DNA of 64,000 nt from Bacteroidales bacterium (lineage in GTDB: Bacteria; Bacteroidota; Bacteroidia; Bacteroidales; P3), in the NCBI GenBank assembly GCA_017616895.1, contig JAFZXE010000024.1, forward strand, positions 1 through 64,000. Reading direction: 5' to 3'. Shown in pieces: positions 35,123-42,295 of this stretch (position 1 is the stretch's first letter; each line of letters opens with the position of its first letter). The notes under the pieces were generated by a model. That model saw only the letters and a list, made by a program, of their open reading frames with translations. It ran no database searches and was not told the origin of the DNA. A program made the position numbers and the translations under genes.

Positions 35123-35463
35123 CCCTCGTTTGTCCTTAGTCCAACCCACGGTCGGCCCCCGCCAACCCCACGGTTGGCCACCACCAGACCCCATACTGGC
35201 CCACGGTCGGCCACCACCAACCCCACGGTTGACCCCAAACAACCCCACGGTTGGCTCCAAACAACCCCACGGTTGGCCCACGCTTACCCACCACCAGACC
35301 CCATACAGAACCGAGGTCGGCCACCGCCAAACCCACGGTTGACCCCAAACAAACCCAAGGTTGGCCCACGGTCGGCTCGAAACCGAGCCAATGTCGTCTT
35401 TACGTTGGCTCAACTCAATAGTTAATCAAAACCTGAGCAAAACCTGAGCAAAACCTGTAAACA
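35123..35463. repeat. Long degenerate 11-bp-phase tandem array (about 31 units)
   Basis: Consecutive 11-bp windows from 35123 to 35463 never lose phase. Common unit types are CCCACGGTTGG or CCCACGGTCGG (35145, 35167, 35200, 35244, 35266, 35365), CCACCACCAGA (35178, 35288), CCCCAAACAAC or CCCCAAACAAA (35233, 35343) and finally ACCTGAGCAAA twice (35431, 35442). Many adjacent pairs form a 22-bp higher-order unit. Nearly all units start with C. The array fills much of the 650-bp gap between the divergent histidine kinase and mtnN. No gene is present; frames across it are open only because the repeat lacks stops. Confidence 0.9.
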
Positions 35464-35682
35464 TATTTTGTTGGTTTATAAAACGTTATAACCACTATTT
35501 TTGCCATTTTTCGTCAAGTTGAAAATAGCTAATCCGCACATTGTCAAAACATTGTCTTCAAAAAAAATAATACAGCATTTTCTATCACATAGCGTATATC
35601 AAGTGTCGCACATCCAAGTTGAATTTAAGTGAAAACATGGAATAATTTTCATCATAAAGTATATACATGCAGTAATATTGCG

Positions 35683-35690
35683 TATTTTTG
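35683..35690 (+). promoter_or_regulatory. mtnN promoter (-7 box)
   Basis: TATTTTTG fits the -7 consensus 16 bases before the ATG. No correctly spaced TTTG is present. The sequence from 35464 to 35682 is AT-rich and otherwise featureless. Confidence 0.45.
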
Positions 35691-35706
35691 CAAAAAATAT
35701 TTTGAT

Positions 35707-36369
35707 ATGAAGATTGGACTTATCATTGCTATGGAGAGTGAGTACCGTATGCTTGGCGAGATGCTGGGAGGTGACTGCGGGCGACTTGGTGCGAACACAG
35801 TGGTGCTGCACCGCTGCGGTATAGGCAAGGTGAACGCTGCGGTAGGCACTGTGGGGCTGATTGAGAAGGAGCGTCCGGACTGTATCATCAGTAGCGGTGT
35901 GGCGGGCGGTATAGACAGAGGCCTGGACGTGATGGACATAGTGGTTGCGGAGCAGACGGCTTACCACGACGTGTGGTGCGGCGACGGGAACGAGAAAGGG
36001 CAGGTGCAGGGGCTGCCGCCGCGGTTTGAGTCGGACACAAGGCTGTGTGACGCTGCGATGGCAGGTGCGGCAGGAAATGTGAAAAGGGGGCTCACGTGCA
36101 CAGGAGACCAGTTTATCACATCAAAAGAGGCTCTGGCGAAGATAAAGCTAGACTTCCCCGAGGCTTTGGCGGTGGATATGGAGTCGGCTGCGATAGCACA
36201 GGTGTGCTACTTGAAAGGCGTTCCGTTTATGTCGGTGCGGATTGTGAGCGACACGCCAGGTGCGACACCTGACCATTTCGCTCAGTATATGGACTTCTGG
36301 AAAGAGTTAAGCGACCGCTCGTTTGGGAATATTAAGGCGATATTAGAGCGGATGCCAGCGAAACTTTGA
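35707..36369 (+). CDS. mtnN: MTA/SAH nucleosidase
   Basis: This protein is 220 residues from the ATG at 35707 (MKIGLIIAMESEYRML). The 26-codon in-frame extension includes the promoter and is rejected. It cleaves adenine from methylthioadenosine and S-adenosylhomocysteine, serving methyl-cycle salvage and, where luxS exists, AI-2 formation. Family marks are GIGKVNAAVGT, ISSGVAGGID, CTGDQFI and VDMESAAIAQVC (purine-site Glu and Asp region). It is slightly shorter than the E. coli enzyme. Confidence 0.93.
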   Translation: MKIGLIIAMESEYRMLGEMLGGDCGRLGANTVVLHRCGIGKVNAAVGTVGLIEKERPDCIISSGVAGGIDRGLDVMDIVVAEQTAYHDVWCGDGNEKGQVQGLPPRFESDTRLCDAAMAGAAGNVKRGLTCTGDQFITSKEALAKIKLDFPEALAVDMESAAIAQVCYLKGVPFMSVRIVSDTPGATPDHFAQYMDFWKELSDRSFGNIKAILERMPAKL

Positions 36370-36380
36370 ATAAAAATGTG

Positions 36381-36388
36381 TATCTTTG
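36381..36388 (+). promoter_or_regulatory. Promoter (-7 box) of the MNT/HEPN pair
   Basis: TATCTTTG is a perfect -7 box ending 8 bases before the ATG at 36397, so the mRNA would be almost leaderless. It also rules out the in-frame ATG at 36376. The -33 side has no well-spaced TTTG. Confidence 0.6.
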
Positions 36389-36396
36389 CAAGCGAT

Positions 36397-36714
36397 ATGG
36401 AACAGCATGAGGTGATTAGGCATATTAAAGAAAAAGCCTTGAAAATACTGCCTGAGGGTAGTTCCCTATGGCTTTACGGCAGTCGTGCCAGAGGGGATGC
36501 CCACGATGGCAGCGATTATGATTTGCTCATTTTGCTTGACAAGGACAAGATAACATCGGGCGACTATGACGACTATGTATATGCGTTCAGTATTCTTGGG
36601 GTGAATATCGATGAAGAGATAAATCCGCATATATACACGAGGCGAGATTGGGAAAAGTGGTCCTTTGAACCCTTTCACAGCAATGTGGAAAGAGAAAAAA
36701 TAGTATTGAGATGA
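36397..36714 (+). CDS. MNT-type nucleotidyltransferase (probable antitoxin)
   Basis: This 105-residue minimal nucleotidyltransferase has motif YGSRARGDAHDGSDYDLL (residues 27-44), with active-site GS and catalytic D40 and D42. Proteins of this family paired with HEPN proteins act as antitoxins, in studied cases by adenylylating the HEPN toxin. The start is chosen by the promoter position. It overlaps the HEPN gene by four bases (ATGA), the usual coupling for this two-gene module. Confidence 0.88.
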   Translation: MEQHEVIRHIKEKALKILPEGSSLWLYGSRARGDAHDGSDYDLLILLDKDKITSGDYDDYVYAFSILGVNIDEEINPHIYTRRDWEKWSFEPFHSNVEREKIVLR

Positions 36715-37106
36715 GCCTAGACGAGGAAAAACGAAATACATTGGTTGAGCTGGAACTTGAAAAAGCTGTCAACACATACGAGGACGCCTCGCTGCTGGCT
36801 GAACGCGAGAGGTGGAGTGGTGCTGCAAACAGGTTGTACTATGCTGTATTCCATGCAGTAAACGCCTTGCTGATAAAGGATGGACATCTAATTAAATCGC
36901 ACAAGGGTGCATTTGCGGAGTTCAGCAAGAATTATGTATTGACGGAGCAGGTATCGTCCGAGTATGGCAAGCTGTTCCGTCAACTGGAAACAATGAGAGA
37001 GGAAAGTGACTACGACTGCATGTTCCATGTGGAGGCGGATCAGATAAAGGAAAAACTGCAGCCTGCAAAAGAAATGATAGATATGATTGCGAGCAGAGTG
37101 AAGTGA
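36711..37106 (+). CDS. HEPN-domain protein (probable RNase toxin)
   Basis: This 131-residue all-helical HEPN protein has the core AANRLYYAVFHAVNALL (38-54), including the R-x6-H motif (R41, H48) associated with HEPN RNase activity. The rest (HKGAFAEFSKNYV, ESDYDCMFHVEADQI) matches HEPN partners of MNT antitoxins. It forms a type VII-like toxin-antitoxin pair with the preceding gene. Such pairs are mobile and often lie next to tRNA genes, as here (tRNA-Arg 66 bp downstream). Confidence 0.88.
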   Translation: MSLDEEKRNTLVELELEKAVNTYEDASLLAERERWSGAANRLYYAVFHAVNALLIKDGHLIKSHKGAFAEFSKNYVLTEQVSSEYGKLFRQLETMREESDYDCMFHVEADQIKEKLQPAKEMIDMIASRVK

Positions 37107-37172
37107 CAAATAAATCAGTAGGCACAATAAAACGTGCGGTTGCAAGTTACTTATTGTTGGAATAGAGAAAAA

Positions 37173-37246
37173 GGCCCCGTAGTTCAGCTGAATAGAACGT
37201 CGGATTCCGGTTCCGAAAGTCGTGGGTTTGAATCCCGCCGGGGTCA
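37173..37246 (+). tRNA. tRNA-Arg (CCG)
   Basis: The acceptor stem GGCCCCG pairs with CGGGGTC (one G-T). The anticodon stem TCGGA/TCCGA encloses the loop TTCCGGT, giving anticodon CCG. The T arm has GTTTGAATC. The 3' CCA is not encoded. Confidence 0.93.
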
Positions 37247-37257
37247 CAAGGAAGACG

Positions 37258-37296
37258 GGAGTTGAAGGCAAGCCTGCTTTTGACTCCTCTTTTTAT
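37258..37296 (+). terminator. Terminator after tRNA-Arg
   Basis: GGAGTTGAAGGC (37258-37269) pairs with GCTTTTGACTCC (37276-37287) through Watson-Crick and G-U pairs, with a 6-nt loop, followed by TCTTTTTATT. Confidence 0.75.
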
Positions 37297-37317
37297 TAAC
37301 GAATTACATTAAAGATT

Positions 37318-38178
37318 ATGCACACTCCAATTTTCCCTAAGACAAGACCTTTTCTGAAGCTGCTGGCGTTCTTTGGCATGTTTATAGGCATGCTGTTGGT
37401 GGCGTCGTGCCTCACGTTGCTTGTGCCGATGTTCGGTGGCAACATAATGGATACGCGCACGTTGCTGTGGGTGCAGTGCGGCACGCAGCTGCTTACGTTC
37501 CTGCTGCCTGTGGTGCTGTTCGTGCTTTTCTACGAGAGCGACGAGCGGGGTTTCCTTAAAGCCGACTTTCGCGGTGACAGTTGGGTGCAGGCTCTTGCGG
37601 GTATGGCCATAATGCTGCTGTTGGTGCCCGTAATCGACGTGGTGACGCAGTGGAACGACGGGTGGCACTTTGCGGAGCCGCTAGAGGGAATACTGCGCCA
37701 AATCACCGAGCGCAGCCAGAAACTGATAGAGGCGTTCATGTCCGACACGTCGGTCGCGGGACTTGTGCTCAACATACTGATTATCGCCCTTGTGCCTGCG
37801 GTGTGTGAGGAACTCTTCTTCCGCTGCGTGGTGCAGCAGACCTGCCACAAGTGGTTCAAGAACGGGCATGTGGCGATATTGGTGACGGCTATCCTTTTCA
37901 GCCTTGCGCACGGCGAGGTGTATGCCTTTGTGCCGAGGGTGATTATGGGTGTACTGCTGGGATACCTGTTCTACTATGGTCGCTCGGTGGTGGTGAACAT
38001 CTGCGCCCACTTCCTGAACAATGCACTGATAGTGGTGCTGTTTTTCCTGTATCATAGGGATATAATAGGTTTCTCGCCCGAAGAGCTGCCCTCGTTGGGC
38101 TGGGTGTGGAACATTGTGTTCGTCGTGGCTGCTGGCTTCCTGTTCTACGTGACTTTTTTGAGAAAGGAACGGAAGTGA
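37318..38178 (+). CDS. CPBP (CAAX-type) intramembrane protease
   Basis: This 286-residue protein has about seven to eight membrane spans. The CPBP (Abi/Rce1-like) motifs are in order: EELFFR (catalytic Glu pair, near residue 165), ILFSLAHGE (His) and HFLNNAL (His/Asn). Members are intramembrane glutamic proteases involved in peptide processing or immunity. No bacteriocin or toxin gene is adjacent, so the substrate is unknown. Confidence 0.9.
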   Translation: MHTPIFPKTRPFLKLLAFFGMFIGMLLVASCLTLLVPMFGGNIMDTRTLLWVQCGTQLLTFLLPVVLFVLFYESDERGFLKADFRGDSWVQALAGMAIMLLLVPVIDVVTQWNDGWHFAEPLEGILRQITERSQKLIEAFMSDTSVAGLVLNILIIALVPAVCEELFFRCVVQQTCHKWFKNGHVAILVTAILFSLAHGEVYAFVPRVIMGVLLGYLFYYGRSVVVNICAHFLNNALIVVLFFLYHRDIIGFSPEELPSLGWVWNIVFVVAAGFLFYVTFLRKERK

Positions 38179-38301
38179 ATTTCAGGTTGTCACAACATAT
38201 CGGATTGTCATAATTGATTCGGAAAGGCAAAAATGATTATTTGTAAATACTATTGACTATCAGTCTTTTAGTGGCAAAATTGTTGAAAAAATATAAAATT
38301 G

Positions 38302-38332
38302 TTAGGTAAATCATTTTTTATTAGTACTTTTG
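38302..38332 (+). promoter_or_regulatory. Promoter of the HU gene
   Basis: TTAG (38302-38305), a 19-nt spacer and a perfect -7 TACTTTTG (38325-38332). The leader is about 50 nt. The preceding intergenic bases are AT-rich. Confidence 0.65.
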
Positions 38333-38386
38333 CAACTCGTTTCGACTGAAAAAACAAGTTTTATAAACAGAAAAATACTTTAAGAA

Positions 38387-38671
38387 ATGACAAAAGCAGA
38401 AATTGTAACAGACATTGCTCAGAAAACTGGCATTGAGAAGGTTGCTATCCAGGCAGCTGTTGAAGAGTTCATGACAGTGGTGAAGGAGTCGTTGGCCGAA
38501 GGCGAGAACGTTTATCTGCGTGGTTTCGGTAGCTTCATCGTGAAAAAACGCGCCGAGAAGACTGGCCGTAACATTTCGAAGAACCAGACAATTCTTATCC
38601 CGGCTCACAATATCCCGGCATTCAAGCCTGCCAAGACTTTTATGAACGACGTGAAGAAAAACGTGAAATAA
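38387..38671 (+). CDS. HU-family DNA-binding protein
   Basis: This 94-residue protein begins MTKAEIVTDIAQKTG. It has the HU/IHF core GENVYLRGFGSF and the DNA-binding arm region KTGRNISKNQTILIPAHNIPAFKPAKTF (Arg/Pro arm). It is a nucleoid-associated protein that bends DNA. It is followed by the 29-residue basic gene and rng, an order I recall from other Bacteroidales, suggesting a growth-linked transcript. Confidence 0.95.
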   Translation: MTKAEIVTDIAQKTGIEKVAIQAAVEEFMTVVKESLAEGENVYLRGFGSFIVKKRAEKTGRNISKNQTILIPAHNIPAFKPAKTFMNDVKKNVK

Positions 38672-38692
38672 TAAACAATAAAAGAAACAGTT

Positions 38693-38782
38693 ATGCCTAA
38701 CGGAAAAAAACACAAAAGACACAAGATGTCCACGCACAAGCGTAAAAAACGCCTGCGCAAGAACAGACATAAGAAGAGATAA
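38693..38782 (+). CDS. 29-residue basic protein, AURKAIP1/COX24-like (ribosome-associated?)
   Basis: This short gene starts MPNGKKHKRHKMSTHKRK and ends RHKKR; 20 of 29 residues are Lys, Arg or His. From memory, almost identical peptides are annotated in many Bacteroidota as AURKAIP1/COX24-domain proteins, a family related to mitochondrial ribosomal protein mS38, so a ribosomal role is likely but not shown here. The ATG lies 21 bp after the HU stop, with an A-rich leader (AAAAGAAACAGTT). It is the shortest gene in the window. Confidence 0.8.
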   Translation: MPNGKKHKRHKMSTHKRKKRLRKNRHKKR

Positions 38783-38824
38783 GCTTCCAGGTTGAAGCCT
38801 CTCTTTAATCTAACAAACTTTATA

Positions 38825-38880
38825 AAACAAATTACACGGCCACGACGGATAAAACCGCAGGCGTGTAGTTTGTTTTATTA
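38825..38880 (+). terminator. Hairpin terminator after HU and the small basic gene
   Basis: AAACAAATTACACG (38825-38838) pairs with CGTGTAGTTTGTTT (38862-38875) over 14 bp with one G-U. The loop is long (23 nt) and is followed by TATTATT. The stem is AT-rich, so it may end only part of the transcripts. Confidence 0.55.
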
Positions 38881-39144
38881 TTAAGTGAACTGTGAGCTGT
38901 GACCAGTGAACTGAGATGGGGTGATGTATAGTGACCCGTTAGGGTGTGGGATCAAGTGACCTGTGACCAGAGTGTGGCGGGGAAACTGTGTGGAGTTGGT
39001 GAGAAGTGAGCTGAGTGGGGTGGGTTTTGGTGTGTTTTTTTGAGGATGGTGAGTGTCGTAGTAACGGTATAACGTGGTGGGGGACTATGAGGAAGTGTGT
39101 AGGTTGTTGTGAAGAAATTAATATTCAATTAATAGTAGAGATTC
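38881..39144. other. G/T-rich intergenic region with imperfect repeats
   Basis: There is no gene. The plus strand is strongly G/T-rich with recurring GTGAACTG, CTGTGACC and GTGACC words (38884-38970). Unlike the other arrays, I cannot fit a constant 11-bp phase here. No clear promoter for rng is visible, so rng may depend on read-through from the HU promoter. Confidence 0.5.
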
Positions 39145-40698
39145 GTGAACAAGGAATTGATTATATCTGCCAATGAGACGGGAGTGCGCATAGCGCTGAC
39201 GGAGGACAAGCAGTTGGTGGAGCTACATACGGAGAAATTCGGGAATAAGTTCTCGGTGGGTGACATATTCATCGGGAAGGTGAAGAAGATAATGCAGGGG
39301 CTGAACGCGGTGTTTGTCGATTTGGGTGACGAGGAGCAGGACGGTTTCATGCACTATCTGGATTTGGGTCAGTACTATAACTCGTGCAGCAAGTATATGC
39401 GGCAGGCGATGAACGGGAACGCTGGGATGAGAACGCTCAGCCCGTTTAAGCTGGAGCCTGATTTGGCGAAGGACGGGAGCATAGGTGCGACGGTGTCGGT
39501 TGGACAGTTTTTGCTGGTGCAGGTGGCGAAGGAACCTATCTCGACGAAAGGACCGAAGCTGACGGGAAACTTGTCGATGGCCGGGCACTTCGTGGTGCTG
39601 ACGCCGTTTGAGAACACGATATCGATTTCGCAGAAGATAAAGTCGAAAGAGGAGCGTGCGCGGTTGAAGAGGCTGGTGCAGAGCATCAAACCCGAGAACT
39701 TCGGAGTGATAGTGCGCACGAATGCCGAGGGGAAGACGGTGGCGGAACTGGATGCGGACATGCGCGACCTGATGGGCAAGTGGGCGAAGATGACGGACAA
39801 ACTGAAACGTGTAACGTCACCGCAGAAACTGGTGTCGGAGCTGAGCGCGGCGTCGGCTGCGCTGAGGGAGGTGCTGAGCGACGACTTCAACACGGTGTAT
39901 GTGGATAACGAGGAGGTGTATAACGAGGTAAGGGAGTATGTGAAGAGTGTGGCGCCAGGGAGAGAGTCGATAGTGAGGTACTACAAGTTGCAGACGCCGA
40001 TATTCGACCAGTTCGGCATCACGAGGGATATAAGGAGGGCGTTCGGGAAAATTGTGACGATAAGGTCGGGAGTGTATCTGTATGTGGAACACACTGAGGC
40101 GATGCATGTGATAGACGTGAACAGCGGGAACCACGTGAAGTCGGGCAACGGGCAGGAGGACACGGCGCTGCAAGTGAACATAGAGTCTGCTATCGAAATC
40201 GCCCGCCAACTTCGTCTGCGCGATATCGGAGGTATTATTATCGTTGACTTTGTCGATATGCAGAAGGCGGAAAACAGGAAGAAGCTGTACGAGGTGATGT
40301 GCGAGGAGATGAAGAAGGATAAAACCAGACATACTATCTTGCCTCTCAGTAAGTTCGGTCTTATGCAGATTACGCGTCAGCGTCTGCGCCCGGCAGTGGA
40401 GGTGGATGTGCAGGAGAAATGCCCGCTGTGCGACGGGACTGGGAAGATAAAGTCGAGTCTGGTGGTGGTGGATGAGATTGAGGCGGACATAAAGTACCAT
40501 GTGGGTCGGAATGTGTCGAAGCGCATAGTCATAGAGGCGCATCCGTATGTGCAGGCGTACTTGACGAAGGGACTTGTGTCGCAGAGGCTGAAATGGATGA
40601 TGAAATACAAGCGTTGGATTGAGGTGAAGGCGGACAGCCACCTGAGTTTGCTGGATTTCAAATTTGACGGAGTCAGGGATGGGGAGCTGGCCGAATAG
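39145..40698 (+). CDS. rng: Ribonuclease G/E family endoribonuclease
   Basis: This 517-residue protein starts with GTG (39145; no ATG is near). The S1-type RNA-binding part is at about 36-130 (VGDIFIGKVKKIMQGLNAVFVDLGDEEQDGFMHYLDL). The RNase H-like catalytic core has metal-binding Asp in MHVIDVNSG and IIIVDFVDM. The zinc link is CPLCDGTG. It processes 16S rRNA and mRNA 5' ends. No RNase E-like scaffold tail is present. Two conserved stretches (40187-40260 and 40321-40390) use C/T-ending codons, unlike the G-ending style of the rest. It overlaps the lysozyme gene by 20 bases. Confidence 0.95.
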   Translation: MNKELIISANETGVRIALTEDKQLVELHTEKFGNKFSVGDIFIGKVKKIMQGLNAVFVDLGDEEQDGFMHYLDLGQYYNSCSKYMRQAMNGNAGMRTLSPFKLEPDLAKDGSIGATVSVGQFLLVQVAKEPISTKGPKLTGNLSMAGHFVVLTPFENTISISQKIKSKEERARLKRLVQSIKPENFGVIVRTNAEGKTVAELDADMRDLMGKWAKMTDKLKRVTSPQKLVSELSAASAALREVLSDDFNTVYVDNEEVYNEVREYVKSVAPGRESIVRYYKLQTPIFDQFGITRDIRRAFGKIVTIRSGVYLYVEHTEAMHVIDVNSGNHVKSGNGQEDTALQVNIESAIEIARQLRLRDIGGIIIVDFVDMQKAENRKKLYEVMCEEMKKDKTRHTILPLSKFGLMQITRQRLRPAVEVDVQEKCPLCDGTGKIKSSLVVVDEIEADIKYHVGRNVSKRIVIEAHPYVQAYLTKGLVSQRLKWMMKYKRWIEVKADSHLSLLDFKFDGVRDGELAE

Positions 40699-41350
40699 AC
40701 TGAGGCTTGTTGCACTTGCCGTTGCCGCACTGCTGACAGTGGGCATTGGCATGCCTTTGCGGGCGCAAGGTATAGACGTGTCGAAGTTCCAGGGGACGAT
40801 AGACTGGCGGAAGGTGAAGGCGAGCGGTAAGGTGAAGTTTGTGTATATCAAGGCAACGGAGGGAACGTCGATACAGGACCCGATGTACAAGAGAAACATC
40901 GACAGTGCACGGGCGGCAGGGATATTGGTGGGAAGCTATCATCTGTATAGTAAGAAAACCACTGCTTACCAGCAGTTTAATAACTTCAAGGCGGTGGTGA
41001 AGAAGGATAAACAGGACTTGGTGCCTGTGCTGGACATAGAGGAACGGTACAACAAGGACTTGTATATGGCGAGGGTGGATAAACTGCTGGAACTGATGGA
41101 GAAGGAGTATGGTGTGAAACCGCTGATATATACGAGCGAAAAGGTCTATTGGGACCATTTCAGCGGGAAGAAATACAAAGACTACCATATATTCATTGCG
41201 AACTACAGACGGTATCCCTCGACGAGGTTTACGCTGTGGCAGCACTCGCAGACGGGGAGAGTGAAGGGGATAAGCGGCGACGTGGATCTCAACAAGTTCC
41301 ATAAAAACCACGGAATCGGTGAGATAAAGTTGCCGAAAAAAAAGAAATAG
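40679..41350 (+). CDS. GH25 family lysozyme (exported)
   Basis: This protein is 223 residues from the ATG at 40679; a TTG five codons upstream is possible. A signal-like segment (RLVALAVAALLTVGIGMPLRAQG) is followed by a GH25 catalytic domain: GIDVSKFQGTIDWRKVK, FVYIKATEG, GSYHLY, VPVLDIEE (catalytic DxE) and the C-terminal FTLWQHSQTGRVKGISGDVDLNKF. It hydrolyses muramic linkages in peptidoglycan. The basic tail ends KLPKKKK. It overlaps rng by 20 bases, so it is probably co-transcribed. Confidence 0.93.
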   Translation: MGSWPNRLRLVALAVAALLTVGIGMPLRAQGIDVSKFQGTIDWRKVKASGKVKFVYIKATEGTSIQDPMYKRNIDSARAAGILVGSYHLYSKKTTAYQQFNNFKAVVKKDKQDLVPVLDIEERYNKDLYMARVDKLLELMEKEYGVKPLIYTSEKVYWDHFSGKKYKDYHIFIANYRRYPSTRFTLWQHSQTGRVKGISGDVDLNKFHKNHGIGEIKLPKKKK

Positions 41351-41382
41351 TTTGAATGTATAATTGTATAAAAATCAATGTT

Positions 41383-42042
41383 ATGAAAAAGTATTTTTGG
41401 GTTTTGGCGTTCGTGTTGGCGGGAATGGCTGCGCAGGCACAGATTCCGGCCGAAGTGGAGGATGTGTTGAATAAATGTGCCGAGAAGATGCACAACCCGT
41501 CGGGTGTGGAGATGGACATGAACCTGAGTGTTAAGGCGGTGGTGTCGTTCAACGGGACGATAAAGATGTACAGCAAGGGCGAGAAGTCGCTGGCGAAGAT
41601 GCGGATGAAAGTGTTGGGACGCGAAATAAAGACAGAGACGGGTGACGACGGCAAGCAGGTGTGGGTGTTCAAACCCGGCATAGAAGAGGGTGACAAAGAC
41701 TCTGTGCTGGTGTATAAGCCTTCGGGCAAGAAAAAGGGCGAATACGACCTGGACTTTGATGTGGGGAACGAGTATAAAAAGGCCAAGATGAAGGAGAAGG
41801 ACGGCAGGTATGAGATTACATTCACCGAGCCGAAGGACAAGGAGATGCCGAAGAAAACCGTGATGGTGGTGAACAAGAGCGACTACTCGTTCCATCAGAT
41901 GTCTGTCAAGGACGGTGTTGTAGGCTTCACGATGACGGCGACGAAGATAAAATACGGGGTGAGCGACGCAGTGTTTGTGCTCGACCAGAAGAAATATCCT
42001 AACGCGGTGATTGTGAAGAAGGACAAGCCTATTGGTAAGTGA
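41383..42042 (+). CDS. LolA-like outer-membrane lipoprotein carrier
   Basis: This protein is 219 residues from MKKYFWVLAFVLAGMAAQAQ (ATG at 41383). The signal peptide is followed by a LolA/LolB-type half-barrel: AEVEDVLNKCAEKM, GTIKMYSKGEKSLAKMRM, KQVWVFKPG, TVMVVNKSDYSFHQM. These proteins carry lipoproteins or other lipids across the periplasm. It lies 32 bp after the lysozyme gene and is the end of the rng run, followed by an 11-bp array and a terminator. Confidence 0.82.
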   Translation: MKKYFWVLAFVLAGMAAQAQIPAEVEDVLNKCAEKMHNPSGVEMDMNLSVKAVVSFNGTIKMYSKGEKSLAKMRMKVLGREIKTETGDDGKQVWVFKPGIEEGDKDSVLVYKPSGKKKGEYDLDFDVGNEYKKAKMKEKDGRYEITFTEPKDKEMPKKTVMVVNKSDYSFHQMSVKDGVVGFTMTATKIKYGVSDAVFVLDQKKYPNAVIVKKDKPIGK

Positions 42043-42062
42043 TGAGTGATGTCGGTGGGTAT

Positions 42063-42117
42063 CAAAGCCACTGCAAAGCCACTGCAAAGTCACAGCAAAG
42101 TCACTGCAAAGTCGCTG
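42063..42117. repeat. Five 11-bp tandem repeats (CAAAGYCACTG)
   Basis: The units are CAAAGCCACTG (twice), CAAAGTCACAG, CAAAGTCACTG and CAAAGTCGCTG, contiguous and in exact 11-bp phase. They lie between the LolA-like gene and its terminator. The CAAAGYCA core is shared with the array at 61.8 kb. Confidence 0.88.
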
Positions 42118-42194
42118 AACTCAGACCAGGTTTTTAGATATGTGAGTGACGGGGCTTCGGAAAGACTTGTAGAAGGCGGAGAAATGAATGATAG

Positions 42195-42226
42195 AGCGTG
42201 TTTTTGACACGCTTTTTTTATTTTTG
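42195..42226 (+). terminator. Rho-independent terminator
   Basis: AGCGTGT (42195-42201) and ACACGCT (42207-42213) form a stem with a 5-nt loop, followed by seven T and ATTTTT. It ends the rng-lysozyme-LolA transcript before kamD. Confidence 0.85.
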
Positions 42227-42237
42227 TGTTGCGAATG

Positions 42238-42267
42238 TTTATGATTGCAAAAATCTTTGTATCTTTG
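42238..42267 (+). promoter_or_regulatory. Promoter of the kamDE operon
   Basis: TTTA (42238-42241), an 18-nt spacer and a perfect -7 TATCTTTG (42260-42267). The leader is about 25 nt before the kamD ATG. Confidence 0.65.
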
Positions 42268-42295
42268 CAGTCTTAAATTATATATAATACAACTG

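Noticed and set aside
35084-35413. Open frames across the 35-kb array (for example a 109-residue frame rich in Trp, Gly and Val)
   Set aside because: They exist only because the repeat lacks stop codons. They appear in several frames on both strands and have no start signals or family.
35123-35463. CRISPR array
   Set aside because: The units are contiguous 11-mers without unique spacers, and no cas genes are near.
38881-39144. Another 11-bp-phase array
   Set aside because: Repeated words occur, but distances between copies (for example 21 bp) do not hold an 11-bp phase.
39817-40899. 360-residue minus-strand frame over rng
   Set aside because: It is antisense to motif-bearing RNase G sequence and is a product of its G-ending codon use.
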